64,000 bases of DNA from Bifidobacterium sp. ESL0790 (GTDB lineage: Bacteria; Actinomycetota; Actinomycetes; Actinomycetales; Bifidobacteriaceae): assembly GCF_029395435.1 (NCBI RefSeq), contig NZ_CP113915.1, positions 1,674,001-1,738,000 of the forward strand, given 5' to 3'. Shown here one piece after another: positions 54,448-63,795 of this stretch (position 1 is its first letter; each line of letters opens with the position of its first letter). Below the pieces are notes generated by a model that saw only the letters and a program-made list of their open reading frames with translations, made no database searches and was not told the origin of the DNA. The translations under genes were made by a program, and so were the position numbers.

Positions 54448-55395
54448 ATGCAGACACGTAACCCACTTTTCTCTTTGCGCAATTTCCACCATCACCGTGC
54501 CTGCAAAGGGCTTCTCGCGGCGCTGTTGATAACGCCTTTGGCCGCTTGCACGGCACCCACGATCCAGACCACGCCGACGCAGGCCGGCCCGTGTGAGACT
54601 GCTTACACCGCAGCCTCGCAGGCCCAGGCGCACGCCGCCCCGGGCAACCCGCTCCCCGTGCGTTATTTCTCGGCCGGCAACGCCTCGCTTGGCTGGAGCG
54701 AGGCCGCCGCGCAATGCCCCTCGCAATTCGACATGGACACCATGCGTGCCGCGCAGGCGCGTTGGACGCAGGCCACCATGGCTCCCCTGTTCGGTTTCGC
54801 CGCGCCGGGCGCCGACGCCGAGACGATGAACCTCGACAACGTCGTGGCGCTCAACATCGACGACGAGGCCCTGAATGGCGTCGCGCTGGCGGAGGACCGC
54901 GCGGGATTCGAGGTGCAGGTGCTCACCGCGCGAGGCAGCGACGGGGCCAGCCTGCTGTTGAGCGACAACCACCATTCCGTGGCGTCCAGGCTCATCTCGC
55001 TGAGGCAGGGGCTGGGCGAGACGAATGGCGCGAATAAGACGTCAGGTTCCGACGGTTCTTCTGGCACTGCTGGCGCTGGTGGCACTGCTGACGCGTCCGG
55101 AGGCAATGTTTCCGCCGACCCGCGTCAAAAGGTATATGACGTCACGAACCTCATCAACAACCCGCAGATCATCGACGACCCATCCACCGGATTGCGCGCC
55201 CCCACGATGGCGGTCGTGGAGATGAACTGCGCAAGGGAGTCGGTGGACGCCGTGGCCAAGACCCACCCCTCGGCCTCCACCAAGCGCAACGCCACCGACA
55301 AGTCATTGGCAGCGCTCAGTGACCTCGCGGCCTCCCGCGCCTACTACGCGCTCACCCTAGGCTACCCCGCCTTCGACGAGGCCCTGTTCAAGTAG
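54448..55395 (+). CDS. lipoprotein of unknown function
   Basis: 315 residues. A basic start, a hydrophobic stretch (GLLAALLITPLAACTAP) and lipobox LAAC predict lipid attachment to the cysteine at residue 34 and an extracellular location. The mature part is Ala-rich with a Gly/Ser/Thr-rich insert at about 192-225 and a C-terminal region (YDVTNLINNPQIIDDPSTG) without recognised family. No ribosome site precedes the ATG, so translation may be leaderless. It reads divergently from nusA and toward a bidirectional hairpin at 55443-55476. Confidence 0.75.
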   Translation: MQTRNPLFSLRNFHHHRACKGLLAALLITPLAACTAPTIQTTPTQAGPCETAYTAASQAQAHAAPGNPLPVRYFSAGNASLGWSEAAAQCPSQFDMDTMRAAQARWTQATMAPLFGFAAPGADAETMNLDNVVALNIDDEALNGVALAEDRAGFEVQVLTARGSDGASLLLSDNHHSVASRLISLRQGLGETNGANKTSGSDGSSGTAGAGGTADASGGNVSADPRQKVYDVTNLINNPQIIDDPSTGLRAPTMAVVEMNCARESVDAVAKTHPSASTKRNATDKSLAALSDLAASRAYYALTLGYPAFDEALFK

Positions 55396-55442
55396 TAGAG
55401 ACACCGTCCAAGTAATGGCGACACCGCCACGACGATAAAAGA

Positions 55443-55476
55443 AAAGACCTTCGGAGGTGGAATTCCAAAGGTCTTT
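55443..55476. terminator. hairpin between the lipoprotein gene and tRNA-Ser
   Basis: AAAGACCTT and AAGGTCTTT form a 9-bp stem extended by GGA/TCC. It lies 47 nt after the lipoprotein stop and 3 nt beyond the minus-strand tRNA-Ser, so it can end both. Confidence 0.75.
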
Positions 55477-55478
55477 CG

Positions 55479-55563
55479 CGGATGAGGCGAGATTCGAACT
55501 CGCGGAGGATTTCTCCTCACACGCTTTCGAGGCGTGCTCCTTAGACCGCTCGGACACTCATCC
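55479..55563 (-). tRNA. tRNA-Ser (CGA)
   Basis: 85-nt class II tRNA. Acceptor GGATGAG pairs with CTCATCC (discriminator G). Anticodon stem CACGC/GCGTG holds loop CTCGAAA, anticodon CGA (codon TCG). Long variable arm GAGGAGAAATCCTC and T-arm GAGTTCGAATCTC are present. CCA is not encoded. Confidence 0.95.
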
Positions 55564-55747
55564 ATCCGCTGCGCGAAACGCAACTTTTCAAGTATAAGGC
55601 AACCCGCCAACCACCGCAACCGGGCGTGGCGCACCTCGCCAATCCAATATTGCTGATCACATTACGAAAACACCAGACCAATCACACCGTTGCGCAACCA
55701 CACCGCCTCCACTTCTAACACCACTTATACCAACAGCGACACCTTAC

Positions 55748-55835
55748 TGCTGCGAACCGGTCAATCCTGCTGGGAAACGTACGTTCTGACGTGCAAAAAC
55801 ATACGAAAACCAGCAGGATTTACAGGTTAGCAGCA
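55748..55835. repeat. 88-bp palindromic dispersed element, copy C
   Basis: Same orientation as copy A, with outer ends TGCTGCGAACCGGTCAATCC and GGATTTACAGGTTAGCAGCA and the inner AAACGTACGTT. Lies between tRNA-Ser(CGA) and the 3' end of truA, 23 nt from the truA stop. Confidence 0.85.
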
Positions 55836-55858
55836 GTTAGCCAGACGGCAAAACTGGG

Positions 55859-57133
55859 TCAACTTGTTTGATCGGGCAACGTGCGGCGGGCGCGGATGGC
55901 CTGGGCACGGGTGGCCAGCTCGTCGTCGGCGGGGTACGCGATGTGCTCGAGGGTGAGGCCGCGGGCGGCGATGGGGCCGGTGGAACCTTCGCGCACCGGC
56001 TCGCGCATCTTCCCGGCGAACCAGTCCAGCGTCTTGCGGTGACGGCCGACCTGCACGCAGCCGTTGACCAGCGAGCGCACCATGTTGTGGGCGAAGGCGT
56101 CGGCCACGATGGTGAAGCACAGCAGCCCCGACTCCAAAGCGGGCACGGCATAGCCCACCTGCTCAGCCTCTGCACTCAAAGCGGCATTCCGACCAGTGGA
56201 CTCCGCACCATATTCGACTTGAGGACGTGATGGATTGACACCATCGCGTGAACCAGAATCATTGACCTCTGTGATATTCGCCGAGGAACTTTCCAGCCAA
56301 GACACCCCCGCATTCCCACTCACGAGAGCATCGTTCACGTGCCCAACTTCTGTACCCGACAAGGTATCGCTGCCCGCGGCACCTTTGCCATATTCATCTT
56401 GCGAATGCGCCGAAGCAATGCCATCTGAAACAGCACCATCCGAAGCATTGAAGCCATTAACCACTGAGGCATTACCCGACATACCTTCCAAACATGACGA
56501 GCTCGAATCATGGCTCACAAAAGTGTCGCCGTACATACCCATCAACGGAACCCTGCGCCACAGCGCACTTTTCACCTCGCGGATGGTCGTGCCACCGGGG
56601 TTCGGCGTGGCGAACGATCCGAAATCATGCAAGCCGATCGTCATCGCCGCCGCCTCGTTCATCGCCTTGATGTCGAGCTCGTCCTCCACATCCAGTACGA
56701 AGCCACGCATCCTGGGATCCTTGGGCCGCGCTCCGTCGCAGATACGATAGACGTAGGTACGCTCCAAGGCCGAAAACCGTGCGTCAAAACCGTTCGGCGC
56801 CTCACACACCCCAAGCAAGGCAATATCATCGGGCAACGCGTGGTTCAACCGACGACGCAGCGCCTCCACCGCGGGCACTTCCATGTGCCCCACGCAACGC
56901 TCGAGCGTCCGCTCCCCCACGTCCAGATGGCAGACCTGGTGCGAAGCGTGCACGCCAGTGTCGGTGCGGCCGGCGACGGTCAAGCGCAACGGTTCCTCGG
57001 CGTTGTCAACTGGCACACGCAACACGGTGTGCAAGGCGGTCTCCATCTCGCCCTGCACGGTGCGCAGCCCAGGTTGCCTCGCCCAGCCGTGGAAGCCGCC
57101 GCCGTCATATGCCAAGTCAATTCGTAATCTCAT
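55859..57133 (-). CDS. truA: tRNA pseudouridine synthase A with a 135-residue insertion
   Basis: Modifies uridines 38-40 in the tRNA anticodon arm. 424 residues against the usual 250-300. The N-terminal half has LAYDGGGFHGWARQPGLRTV and catalytic Asp58 in AGRTDTGVHASHQV; the core continues to REVKSALWRRVPLMG near 199. Residues about 200-335 are a Ser/Gly/Asn/Asp-rich insertion, after which the last TruA motif resumes (LLCFTIVADAFAHNMVRSLV). ATG 57133 gives the normal N-terminus. It is downstream of rplQ on the same strand, the usual order. Confidence 0.92.
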   Translation of the reverse strand: MRLRIDLAYDGGGFHGWARQPGLRTVQGEMETALHTVLRVPVDNAEEPLRLTVAGRTDTGVHASHQVCHLDVGERTLERCVGHMEVPAVEALRRRLNHALPDDIALLGVCEAPNGFDARFSALERTYVYRICDGARPKDPRMRGFVLDVEDELDIKAMNEAAAMTIGLHDFGSFATPNPGGTTIREVKSALWRRVPLMGMYGDTFVSHDSSSSCLEGMSGNASVVNGFNASDGAVSDGIASAHSQDEYGKGAAGSDTLSGTEVGHVNDALVSGNAGVSWLESSSANITEVNDSGSRDGVNPSRPQVEYGAESTGRNAALSAEAEQVGYAVPALESGLLCFTIVADAFAHNMVRSLVNGCVQVGRHRKTLDWFAGKMREPVREGSTGPIAARGLTLEHIAYPADDELATRAQAIRARRTLPDQTS

Positions 57134-57187
57134 CGTTGCCAGTATACGTTCCGGGATGCCTCGCGCTTGATCGGGCAACCACCGGCT

Positions 57188-57332
57188 CAGTCTGCTTGTC
57201 GCCGCGCGCTTCACCAACAACGCGTCCAAAAGCAGAAAACGCACGTCCAAAATCTGCTTACCGACGCAACCATGACGGCACCAGCGTCCGCAGGCAGAAA
57301 ACACAAATCAGAAATCTGCTTACCGACGCAAA
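57188..57332. repeat. 62-bp-period repeats between truA and rplQ
   Basis: AGCAGAAAACGCACGTCC...TCTGCTTACCGACGCAAC at 57231-57270 recurs as GGCAGAAAACACAAATC...TCTGCTTACCGACGCAAAC at 57293-57332. A degenerate third TCTGCTTGTCGCCGCG is at 57191, so TCTGCTT falls at 57191, 57253 and 57315, exactly 62 bp apart. Each unit is framed by GCAGA/TCTGC. No gene lies in this 295-base gap. Confidence 0.75.
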
Positions 57333-57366
57333 CTCGCGCTGCCGCCACCCATGGCCCGCATACGCA

Positions 57367-57398
57367 AGAAGGCCGGAGACTTGCATCTCCGACCTTCT
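57367..57398 (-). terminator. terminator after rplQ
   Basis: AGAAGGTCGGAGA and TCTCCGGCCTTCT (minus strand) form a 13-bp stem with one mismatch, 31 nt beyond the rplQ stop. It marks the end of the ribosomal operon before truA. Confidence 0.8.
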
Positions 57399-57428
57399 GT
57401 ATCCAGAAACCTAGCGAATCCTAGAGAC

Positions 57429-58106
57429 TCACTTGTCTTCCTTCTCGGCCTTCTTGGCGGGAGCCTTCTTGGCAGCCGTCTTCTTGGCGGCGGGCTTCTT
57501 GGCCTTCTTCTCGGCCTTCTCGGCGTCCTTGGCTTCGGCCTTCTTGACCTCGGCCTTGTCCTCGGCGACGTCGGCGTTGACCTGGGTCTCCTTGGCGGCC
57601 TCGGACTCAACCGCCTTGTCGGTGGTGGTCTTCGCGGTCTTGGCTTCGGACTCTTCGACCTTCGCCTCGGCCTTCTCGACCTCGGCCTTGTCGGCGGCGA
57701 CCGCGGCGCTGGCCTCGGCCTCCTTGACGACGGACTCCTTGGCGCTCACAGGCTCGGTGACGAGCTCGATGATGGCGCGCGGAGCGTTGTTGCCCTTGGC
57801 CGGAGCGATCTTGACGATGCGGGTGTAGCCACCCTCACGCTGCTGCATCTGCTCGGCGATCTCGGTGAAGAGCTTGTGCACGATCGACTTGTTGCGGATG
57901 ACTCGCATCACGCGACGACGATGGGCCAGGTCACCCTTCTTGGCGAAGGTGATGAGGCGCTCGGCCACCGGGCGCAGGCGCTTGGCCTTCGGCAGGGTGG
58001 TGACGATGCGGCCATGCTCGAACAGGCTGGTCGCCATGTTCGCGAGCATCAAACGCTCATGTGCAGGGCTCGACGCGAGATGCGGCCCTTTTCTAGGTGT
58101 AGGCAT
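57429..58106 (-). CDS. rplQ: 50S ribosomal protein L17 with long Lys/Ala/Glu tail
   Basis: 225 residues, of which about 1-120 are the conserved L17 ([60 protein letters not shown]). The remaining hundred are a low-complexity tail rich in Ala, Lys and Glu that ends in histone H1-like repeats ([20 protein letters not shown]). Comparable, shorter extensions are known in Actinobacteria. AAGGAG lies 6 nt before the ATG. Last gene of the spc/alpha ribosomal run, before a terminator. Confidence 0.95.
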   Translation of the reverse strand: MPTPRKGPHLASSPAHERLMLANMATSLFEHGRIVTTLPKAKRLRPVAERLITFAKKGDLAHRRRVMRVIRNKSIVHKLFTEIAEQMQQREGGYTRIVKIAPAKGNNAPRAIIELVTEPVSAKESVVKEAEASAAVAADKAEVEKAEAKVEESEAKTAKTTTDKAVESEAAKETQVNADVAEDKAEVKKAEAKDAEKAEKKAKKPAAKKTAAKKAPAKKAEKEDK

Positions 58107-58198
58107 TATTACTCCTTAACGCCCCGGTTTTACACCGTTCAGGTGGGCATACGCCCGAACATCCGAACGGCGACCGAAGCTTAAAATGAAGTTGGCGC

Positions 58199-59194
58199 TC
58201 ACTCGTCCTCAGGCGAGAAGAAGGTGCCACCCTCAAGGTTGTTGGTATCGAAGCCGAGCGGCGAGGCCTTCAGCGAGAGACCCATGCTTTCGAGCTTCTC
58301 CTTGACCTCATCGATTGACTTCATACCGAAATTGCGAATGTCGAGCAGATCCTGCTCGGTGTGGGAGACGAGCTCGCCAACGGTGTGGATGCCCTCGCGC
58401 TTCAGGCAGTTGTAGCTGCGCTGCGTGAGGTTCAATTCCTCGATCGGAATTGCCATCTCCGGGTTGACTTCCTCCTCGACCGGCGCGGGGCCGACCTCGA
58501 CACCCTCCGCCTGCGTGTTGAGCTCGCGGCACAGGCCGAAGAGCTCGACGAGCGTGGAGCCAGCGGACGCGACCGCATCACGGGGCGAAATCGCCGGCTT
58601 GGTCTCCACGTCAAGGATGAGCTTGTCGAAATCGGTACGCTGTTCAACACGCGTGGCCTCGACCTTGTAGCTCACCTTGAGCACAGGGGAATAAATGGAA
58701 TCGACCGGGATGCGGCCGATCTCGTCGTTGTCCTGCTTGTTCATCTGAGCGGGAACGTATCCACGGCCACGCTCCACGGTGAACTCGATCTCGAGCTCGC
58801 CGTCATCGGCCAGGGTCGCGATATGCATATCGGGATTGGCGATGGTGACGCCGGCGGGAGGAGTGATGTCCCCCGCGGTAGCCTCGCCCTTGCCGCTTTT
58901 ACGCAGATACATGACAACCGGCTCGTCGTATTCGCTGGTGAGCACGATGCCCTTGACGTTGAGCAGGATCTCGGTGACATCCTCCTCGACACCCTGCAGA
59001 GTGGTGAACTCGTGCAAGGCACCGGAGATACGCACCGAAGTCACTGCCGCGCCCGGGATGGAACTCAACAGGGTACGACGCAGCGAATTGCCAAGCGTGT
59101 AGCCGAAACCTGGCTCCAGAGGCTCAATGACGAAACGAGAACGCTGAGGGCTCAGCGATTCCTCGGTAAGTGTCGGACGCTGTGCAATAAGCAC
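58199..59194 (-). CDS. rpoA: DNA-directed RNA polymerase subunit alpha
   Basis: 331 residues. The N-terminal dimerisation domain carries [20 protein letters not shown] and [15 protein letters not shown]; the C-terminal domain that contacts UP elements and activators has [20 protein letters not shown] and the [14 protein letters not shown] helix. The best start is GTG at 59194 with AAAGGA at 8 nt (protein [13 protein letters not shown]); the frame extends 12 codons upstream. Between rpsK and rplQ, the standard order. Confidence 0.96.
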   Translation of the reverse strand: MLIAQRPTLTEESLSPQRSRFVIEPLEPGFGYTLGNSLRRTLLSSIPGAAVTSVRISGALHEFTTLQGVEEDVTEILLNVKGIVLTSEYDEPVVMYLRKSGKGEATAGDITPPAGVTIANPDMHIATLADDGELEIEFTVERGRGYVPAQMNKQDNDEIGRIPVDSIYSPVLKVSYKVEATRVEQRTDFDKLILDVETKPAISPRDAVASAGSTLVELFGLCRELNTQAEGVEVGPAPVEEEVNPEMAIPIEELNLTQRSYNCLKREGIHTVGELVSHTEQDLLDIRNFGMKSIDEVKEKLESMGLSLKASPLGFDTNNLEGGTFFSPEDE

Positions 59195-59278
59195 TGTGGT
59201 TATCCTTTCAGCTTCTGATCCGTGGTGCACTCACTGGATCATAAGCGGGTTGGACTTGAATGGATTTATTAGAGTGCT

Positions 59279-59677
59279 TCAGACGCGGCGGCGCTTCGGG
59301 GGGCGCACACCGTTATGGGCCTGCGGGGTGACGTCGGTGATCGAACCGACCTCGAGGCCTGCGGACTGCAGGGAGCGGATGGCGGTCTCACGACCGGAAC
59401 CCGGGCCCTTGACGAACACGTCGACCTTCTTGACGCCGTGCTCCTGCGCCTTGCGGGCGGCGGACTCAGCGGCCATGCCTGCGGCGTAGGGAGTGGACTT
59501 ACGAGAGCCCTTGAAACCGACATCGCCACCGGAGGCCCAGGCCACAACGGCGCCCGAGGGATCGGTGATCGAGATGATCGTGTTGTTGAATGTTGACTTG
59601 ATATGAGCCTGACCAACCGGCACCGATTTGCGGTCCCGGCGACGCGGCTTACGCGCGGCTTGCTTAGGAGCTGCCAT
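59279..59677 (-). CDS. rpsK: 30S ribosomal protein S11
   Basis: 132 residues ending in the invariant basic tail RPPKRRRV. Core motifs [20 protein letters not shown] and [20 protein letters not shown] are those of uS11, which lines the mRNA exit platform. ATG 59677 ([14 protein letters not shown]) is chosen because upstream codons add no S11 sequence. Follows rpsM on the same strand. Confidence 0.97.
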   Translation of the reverse strand: MAAPKQAARKPRRRDRKSVPVGQAHIKSTFNNTIISITDPSGAVVAWASGGDVGFKGSRKSTPYAAGMAAESAARKAQEHGVKKVDVFVKGPGSGRETAIRSLQSAGLEVGSITDVTPQAHNGVRPPKRRRV

Positions 59678-59775
59678 TGATCCTCGTTTCCTTATAACGA
59701 ATTGATTACATGCGCCAGCAAGAGCATGGGACTTCACGAATGGCCGTGAGGTTCCGTCCCTCTTGCGTCCGCTAC

Positions 59776-60153
59776 TTACTTAACGGCCTTTTTCTTTCCG
59801 GCGACCGTGCGCTTCGGGCCCTTGCGGGTGCGGGCGTTGGTCTTGGTGCGCTGACCACGCACGGGCAAGCCGTGACGGTGGCGCTGGCCTTGGTAGCAGT
59901 TGATCTGAATCTTGCGACGGATATCCGCGTCGACCTCACGACGGAGGTCGCCTTCAATCTTGTAGTTTGCCTCAAGATAGTCACGCAGCGTAATAAGCTG
60001 CTCGTCGCTCAGATCCTTGACGCGCGTATCCGGGTTCACACCGGTCGCGGCAAGCGTTTCCTTCGCGCGAGTACGGCCGACACCAAAGATATAGGTGAGG
60101 GCGATCTCGATGCGCTTCTCATTGGGGATGTCGACTCCGGCAAGACGTGCCAT
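59776..60153 (-). CDS. rpsM: 30S ribosomal protein S13
   Basis: 125 residues, full uS13: [20 protein letters not shown] at the start, the helix-two-turn-helix [14 protein letters not shown], and the basic [20 protein letters not shown] that contacts the P-site tRNA and L5. GAAGGA lies upstream of the ATG. It is followed by rpsK and preceded by rpmJ. Confidence 0.97.
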   Translation of the reverse strand: MARLAGVDIPNEKRIEIALTYIFGVGRTRAKETLAATGVNPDTRVKDLSDEQLITLRDYLEANYKIEGDLRREVDADIRRKIQINCYQGQRHRHGLPVRGQRTKTNARTRKGPKRTVAGKKKAVK

Positions 60154-60279
60154 TGCGATTCCTTCTATGTTCCGTAGGTTTGTACCGAGTCATCCGGTCT
60201 CCCGGCTCGGGCCTACGTACCCGAGGTTCAGCCTTTCGGCTGCGACTCAATACCTTTTATCTGGTCGGAGGTTTTCCGC

Positions 60280-60393
60280 TCAGCCTTGGCGCTGCTTGTG
60301 GCGCGGGTTGGAGCAGATCACCATGACGCGACCGTGACGACGGATCACGCGGCAATTCTCGCAGATCCTCTTCACACTAGGGCTGACCTTCAT
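60280..60393 (-). CDS. rpmJ: 50S ribosomal protein L36
   Basis: A 37-residue protein beginning [20 protein letters not shown] and ending NPRHKQRQG. The zinc-ribbon Cys-Cys-Cys-His pattern (C11, C14, C27 and H32) is present, so this is the zinc-binding form of bL36. It lies between infA and rpsM exactly as expected, and is too short for most open-frame scans. Confidence 0.96.
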   Translation of the reverse strand: MKVSPSVKRICENCRVIRRHGRVMVICSNPRHKQRQG

Positions 60394-60413
60394 GGTTTTC
60401 CTTTGCTTGTACC

Positions 60414-60632
60414 TTACTTATAACGGTACGTAATACGTCCGCGGTTCAGATCGTAGGGGCTCATCTCAAGGACCACGCGATCCTGCGGCAGAATGCGGAT
60501 GTAGTTCTTGCGCATCTTGCCGGAGATTGTGGCCAACACGATATGTTTGTTCTCGAGTTCAACGCGGAACATCGCGTTCGGCAGTGCTTCCACCACCTGA
60601 CCTTCGACTTCAATCACACCGTCTTTTGCCAT
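60414..60632 (-). CDS. infA: translation initiation factor IF-1
   Basis: 72-residue OB-fold protein ([40 protein letters not shown], ending GRITYRYK) that occupies the ribosomal A site during initiation. An in-frame ATG three codons upstream (60641) has a competing AAAGGA site, so the N-terminus could be MRLMAKDG, but the 72-residue form is the family norm. 21 nt before rpmJ. Confidence 0.96.
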   Translation of the reverse strand: MAKDGVIEVEGQVVEALPNAMFRVELENKHIVLATISGKMRKNYIRILPQDRVVLEMSPYDLNRGRITYRYK

Positions 60633-60705
60633 GAGCCTCATTCCATCCTTTTGCGGATATTACATTATGACGTGCCCTAAGACACGCCAACTTATGACTA
60701 TACAG

Positions 60706-60756
60706 CAAGAGGCGACCAAACCAGCAACACGGCGTGTTGCGTTCTGTCGCCTCTTG
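60706..60756 (-). terminator. hairpin between adk and infA
   Basis: CAAGAGGCGAC and GTCGCCTCTTG form an 11-bp stem that encloses a second perfect hairpin (GCAACAC/GTGTTGC). It lies 60 nt after the adk stop and so separates the secY-adk transcript from infA-rplQ. Confidence 0.75.
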
Positions 60757-60815
60757 TGGTATATGACGCGGATTACACAGTGGCTTTCGCGCCGTGCGTT
60801 CCGCATTCGTTTCGA

Positions 60816-61376
60816 CTAGCCGAGCTTGTCGATGATCGCCTTCGAGATCTCGTCGATGTCGCCGTCGCCGTCGACCGCGACCAGGCAGCCACGGTCCTTG
60901 TAGGTGTCGAGCAACGGGGCGGTCTGCTCGTCGTAGGTCTTGAGACGCTGGGCGATGGCCTCGGCGTTGTCGTCGGCGCGGCCCTCCTCCTCGGCGCGCT
61001 TGGCGATGCGCTTCATCAGCACGTCGCGGTCGGCGTCGAGGGCGACCACGTGGTCGAGCGGGGTGCCGAGCTCCTCAAGCATCTTGTCGAGCGCCTCGAC
61101 CTGGGCGGCGTTGCGCGGGTAGCCGTCGAGGATCCAGCCGTTCTTGGCGTCGTCCATGGCCAGACGGTCCTTGACGATCTTGTTGGTCAGCTCGTCGGGC
61201 ACCAGCTGGCCCTTGTCGGTGTAGCCCTTGGCCTCGAGGCCGAGCGGGGTGTTGTTCTTCATGTTGTAGCGGAAGATGTCGCCGGTGGAGATGTGCGGGA
61301 TGCCATAGTGCTCCGCCAGCTTCTTGGCCTGGGTTCCCTTGCCCACTCCCTGCGGGCCCATGATCAAAAGACGCAT
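60816..61376 (-). CDS. adk: adenylate kinase
   Basis: Interconverts ATP + AMP and 2 ADP. 186 residues, the short form without a LID zinc domain, as in many Actinobacteria. P-loop GPQGVGKGTQAKKLA, AMP-binding GIPHISTGDIFRYNM, the signature NGWILDGYPRNAAQVEALD and the short LID (AKRAEEEGRADDNAEAI) are visible. It is downstream of secY, separated by the hairpin at 61527-61572. Confidence 0.96.
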   Translation of the reverse strand: MRLLIMGPQGVGKGTQAKKLAEHYGIPHISTGDIFRYNMKNNTPLGLEAKGYTDKGQLVPDELTNKIVKDRLAMDDAKNGWILDGYPRNAAQVEALDKMLEELGTPLDHVVALDADRDVLMKRIAKRAEEEGRADDNAEAIAQRLKTYDEQTAPLLDTYKDRGCLVAVDGDGDIDEISKAIIDKLG

Positions 61377-61526
61377 AAGATTGTTCTTCCTTCAATAGGT
61401 GATTTGGTCTTCAGAACCAAGTATAAAGCCCCATTCGAACCAATTCATCCACTTCCCCAATCGAACTGGACCAAACCGTTTACTCGTGTACGTTTTCTAT
61501 CGCTGAGTTGCTGTGAGCGATGGAAA

Positions 61527-61572
61527 ATGCCCAGTGACTTGATTGGGGATTACCAATCGGGGCACTGGGCAT
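61527..61572 (-). terminator. hairpin between secY and adk
   Basis: ATGCCCAGTG and CACTGGGCAT give a perfect 10-bp stem, with an inner ATTGG/CCAAT stem in the loop. It lies 47 nt after the secY stop; without a clear T-run it may attenuate rather than stop transcription. Confidence 0.6.
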
Positions 61573-61618
61573 AGATAAATGATAGGGGCACGGGTATCAA
61601 ACGATGGGTTTGATGGAC

Positions 61619-62953
61619 TCACTCGCCTTCTTTGTGGTCGCCTTCCAGAAGGAAGCCGGTGTATTGGAACTGCTCGGTCTGGGCCTTGGCCTGGCGCAGG
61701 GTGTCGAGGCCGACGCCCGCGATAATCAGGATCGTGGTGCCACCGAACGGCAGCTTGTTGTTGAGCTTCAGCGCCATGATGAGCACCGTCGGAATCAACG
61801 CGACGAAGAGCAGATAGACGGCGCCAACCGTGTTGAGCCTGTTCATCACATAGGTGAGGTAACGGCTCGTGGCGTTGCCTGCGCGGATGCCGGGGATGAA
61901 GCCACCATACTGCTTCATGTTGTCGGCGGTCTCGTCGGGGTTGAAGGTGATGGAAGTATAGAAGAAGCAGAAGAACACGATCATGATCGAGTAGAGCACG
62001 ATGTACCAGACGGACGTCGTGTTCGCCAGGTTGGTGTTAATCCACTTGACCCACTTCTGGTCGGTCTTGCCGAACTGCGCGATAAGCGTCGGGATGGCGA
62101 GGATCGAGGAGGCGAAGATGGGCGGGATGACGCCGGACATGTTGATCTTGAGCGGCAGGTAGGTGGAGGAGCCACCATACATCTTGCGGCCGATCATACG
62201 GCGGGTATATTGCACCGGGATACGGCGCTGCGCGAGCTCGACGAAGTCGACGAAGATGAGGATGACGATCAGCACGCCGGTGACGATGCCGAACTTGGTC
62301 CAGTCGCCGTTCTTGCCGTTGGTGCCCCAACCGATCTCCCAGAGCTGCGGCAGGAAGCCGGAGCAGATGGACATGAAGATCAGGACGGACATGCCTTGGC
62401 CGATGCCCTTGTCGGTGATCAACTCGGCCATCCACATAATCAGGCCCGTGCCGCCGGTCATGATGAGGACCATGACCACGAGGTTCCACACGGAGCCGTC
62501 GGGGATGACCTGGCCGCACTGGTAATTGAACAACGCGCCGGAACGTGCGGTGACCAGGATGGTGGTCGACTGCAGAATCGCCAGGCCGATGGTGAGGTAA
62601 CGGGTGTACTGGGTGAGCTTGGTCTCGCCGGACTGGCCCTCCTTGTGCAGCGCCTCGAAACGAGGGATGACCACACGCAGCAGCTGGATGACGATGGACG
62701 CGGTGATGTAGGGCATGACGCCGAGCGCGAAGATCGACAGCTGGAGCATGGCGCCGCCGGAGAAGAGGTTGACCAGACCCACGAAGTTCTCCTGGGTGGT
62801 CTTCATGGTGCCGACGCACTGCTGCACGACCTTGTAGTCCACGCCCGGGGTGGGTATGAACGACCCGATGCGGTAGATGATGATCATGCCGAGCACGAAG
62901 AGGATCTTATGGCGAAGTTCCTTCGTCTTCAGGGCCTGGATTAACGTCCTCAC
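61619..62953 (-). CDS. secY: preprotein translocase subunit SecY
   Basis: Channel-forming subunit of the Sec translocon, 444 residues with ten membrane helices. Motifs: MRTLIQALKTKELRHKILFV at the start, the plug-containing first loop, ALGVMPYITASIVIQLLRVV, and the cytoplasmic loop GRKMYGGSSTYLPLKINMSG. It starts at a GTG (62953). Lies between rplO and adk in the spc-operon order. Confidence 0.97.
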   Translation of the reverse strand: MRTLIQALKTKELRHKILFVLGMIIIYRIGSFIPTPGVDYKVVQQCVGTMKTTQENFVGLVNLFSGGAMLQLSIFALGVMPYITASIVIQLLRVVIPRFEALHKEGQSGETKLTQYTRYLTIGLAILQSTTILVTARSGALFNYQCGQVIPDGSVWNLVVMVLIMTGGTGLIMWMAELITDKGIGQGMSVLIFMSICSGFLPQLWEIGWGTNGKNGDWTKFGIVTGVLIVILIFVDFVELAQRRIPVQYTRRMIGRKMYGGSSTYLPLKINMSGVIPPIFASSILAIPTLIAQFGKTDQKWVKWINTNLANTTSVWYIVLYSIMIVFFCFFYTSITFNPDETADNMKQYGGFIPGIRAGNATSRYLTYVMNRLNTVGAVYLLFVALIPTVLIMALKLNNKLPFGGTTILIIAGVGLDTLRQAKAQTEQFQYTGFLLEGDHKEGE

Positions 62954-63076
62954 CTAGATTTCCTTCCCTATTCGGCACAGCGGATGTACCGACACAAACA
63001 CACACTAACCAGTAACACTAGCCTAAAGTATCTACAGCTACCACCATGGCGAACACGCTGCAATGGCCCGGATATG

Positions 63077-63109
63077 ATTGTGGCCCTCCCCAACAGGAAG
63101 AGCCACAAT
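63077..63109 (-). terminator. hairpin between rplO and secY
   Basis: ATTGTGGC and GCCACAAT form a perfect 8-bp stem, 43 nt after the rplO stop. With about 200 nt between the two genes, it may act as an attenuator ahead of secY. Confidence 0.5.
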
Positions 63110-63151
63110 TGATTAAAACCACAACCTGATTACTCTAAAAGCAACCAGATA

Positions 63152-63613
63152 TCAGTCCTCGGAAATCGAGCCGCCAGCGGCTTCGATCTTGCTGCGGGCC
63201 GACGCGGAGGCCTTCACACCCTTGAGGGTGAAGGCGACCTTGGTCTCGCCGTCGCCGAGCACCTTGACGGGGTAGCCCTCGCGGACCGCTCCCTTCTTGA
63301 CCAAATCGGCCACGGTGACCTCTCCGCCCTTCGGGAAGAGCTTGGAGAGTGCGGAGACGTTGACGACCTGGAACTCCTTCTTGAAGGGGCTCTTGAAGCC
63401 GCGCAGCTTGGGCAGGCGCATGTAGAGCGGCAGCTGGCCACCCTCGAAGCCGGGACGGACCTGGTAACGCTTCAACGTGCCCTTGGCGCCACGACCTGCG
63501 GTCTTGCCCTTGGAGCCCTCACCACGGCCGACGCGGGTGCGGCTCTTTTTGGAGCCGGGCGCCGGACGCAGATCGTGCATCTGCAAAATAGTGTTCTCTT
63601 TTTGTTCTGCCAT
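63152..63613 (-). CDS. rplO: 50S ribosomal protein L15
   Basis: 153 residues of uL15: [20 protein letters not shown] with the Gly/Lys-rich [18 protein letters not shown] that threads into 23S r[23 protein letters not shown], and a C-terminal domain with [23 protein letters not shown] is 7 nt before the ATG, which is 2 nt after the rpmD stop codon. Confidence 0.97.
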   Translation of the reverse strand: MAEQKENTILQMHDLRPAPGSKKSRTRVGRGEGSKGKTAGRGAKGTLKRYQVRPGFEGGQLPLYMRLPKLRGFKSPFKKEFQVVNVSALSKLFPKGGEVTVADLVKKGAVREGYPVKVLGDGETKVAFTLKGVKASASARSKIEAAGGSISED

Positions 63614-63615
63614 TG

Positions 63616-63795
63616 TCAGACCTCCTCAACCGTGACCAGGTTGCGAACGGCATTGACCAAGCCGCGGGTTTCCGGGGTATCTTCGCGAACAACCGACTGG
63701 CCGATCTTGTGCAGGCCAAGGGTGCGAACGGTGTCGCGCTGCTTGGGCTTGCGGTTGACCAGACCATGGTGCAACGTGATCTTCAAATCAGCCAT
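63616..63795 (-). CDS. rpmD: 50S ribosomal protein L30
   Basis: 59 residues of uL30 ([40 protein letters not shown], ending RNLVTVEEV). The ATG at 63795 overlaps the rpsE stop (TGATG), so translation is coupled. A GTG one codon upstream is possible but not needed. Confidence 0.97.
   Translation of the reverse strand: MADLKITLHHGLVNRKPKQRDTVRTLGLHKIGQSVVREDTPETRGLVNAVRNLVTVEEV

Noticed and set aside
61604..62944. 446-codon plus-strand frame opposite secY
   Set aside because: Antisense shadow; secY has the helices and loop motifs expected of SecY.
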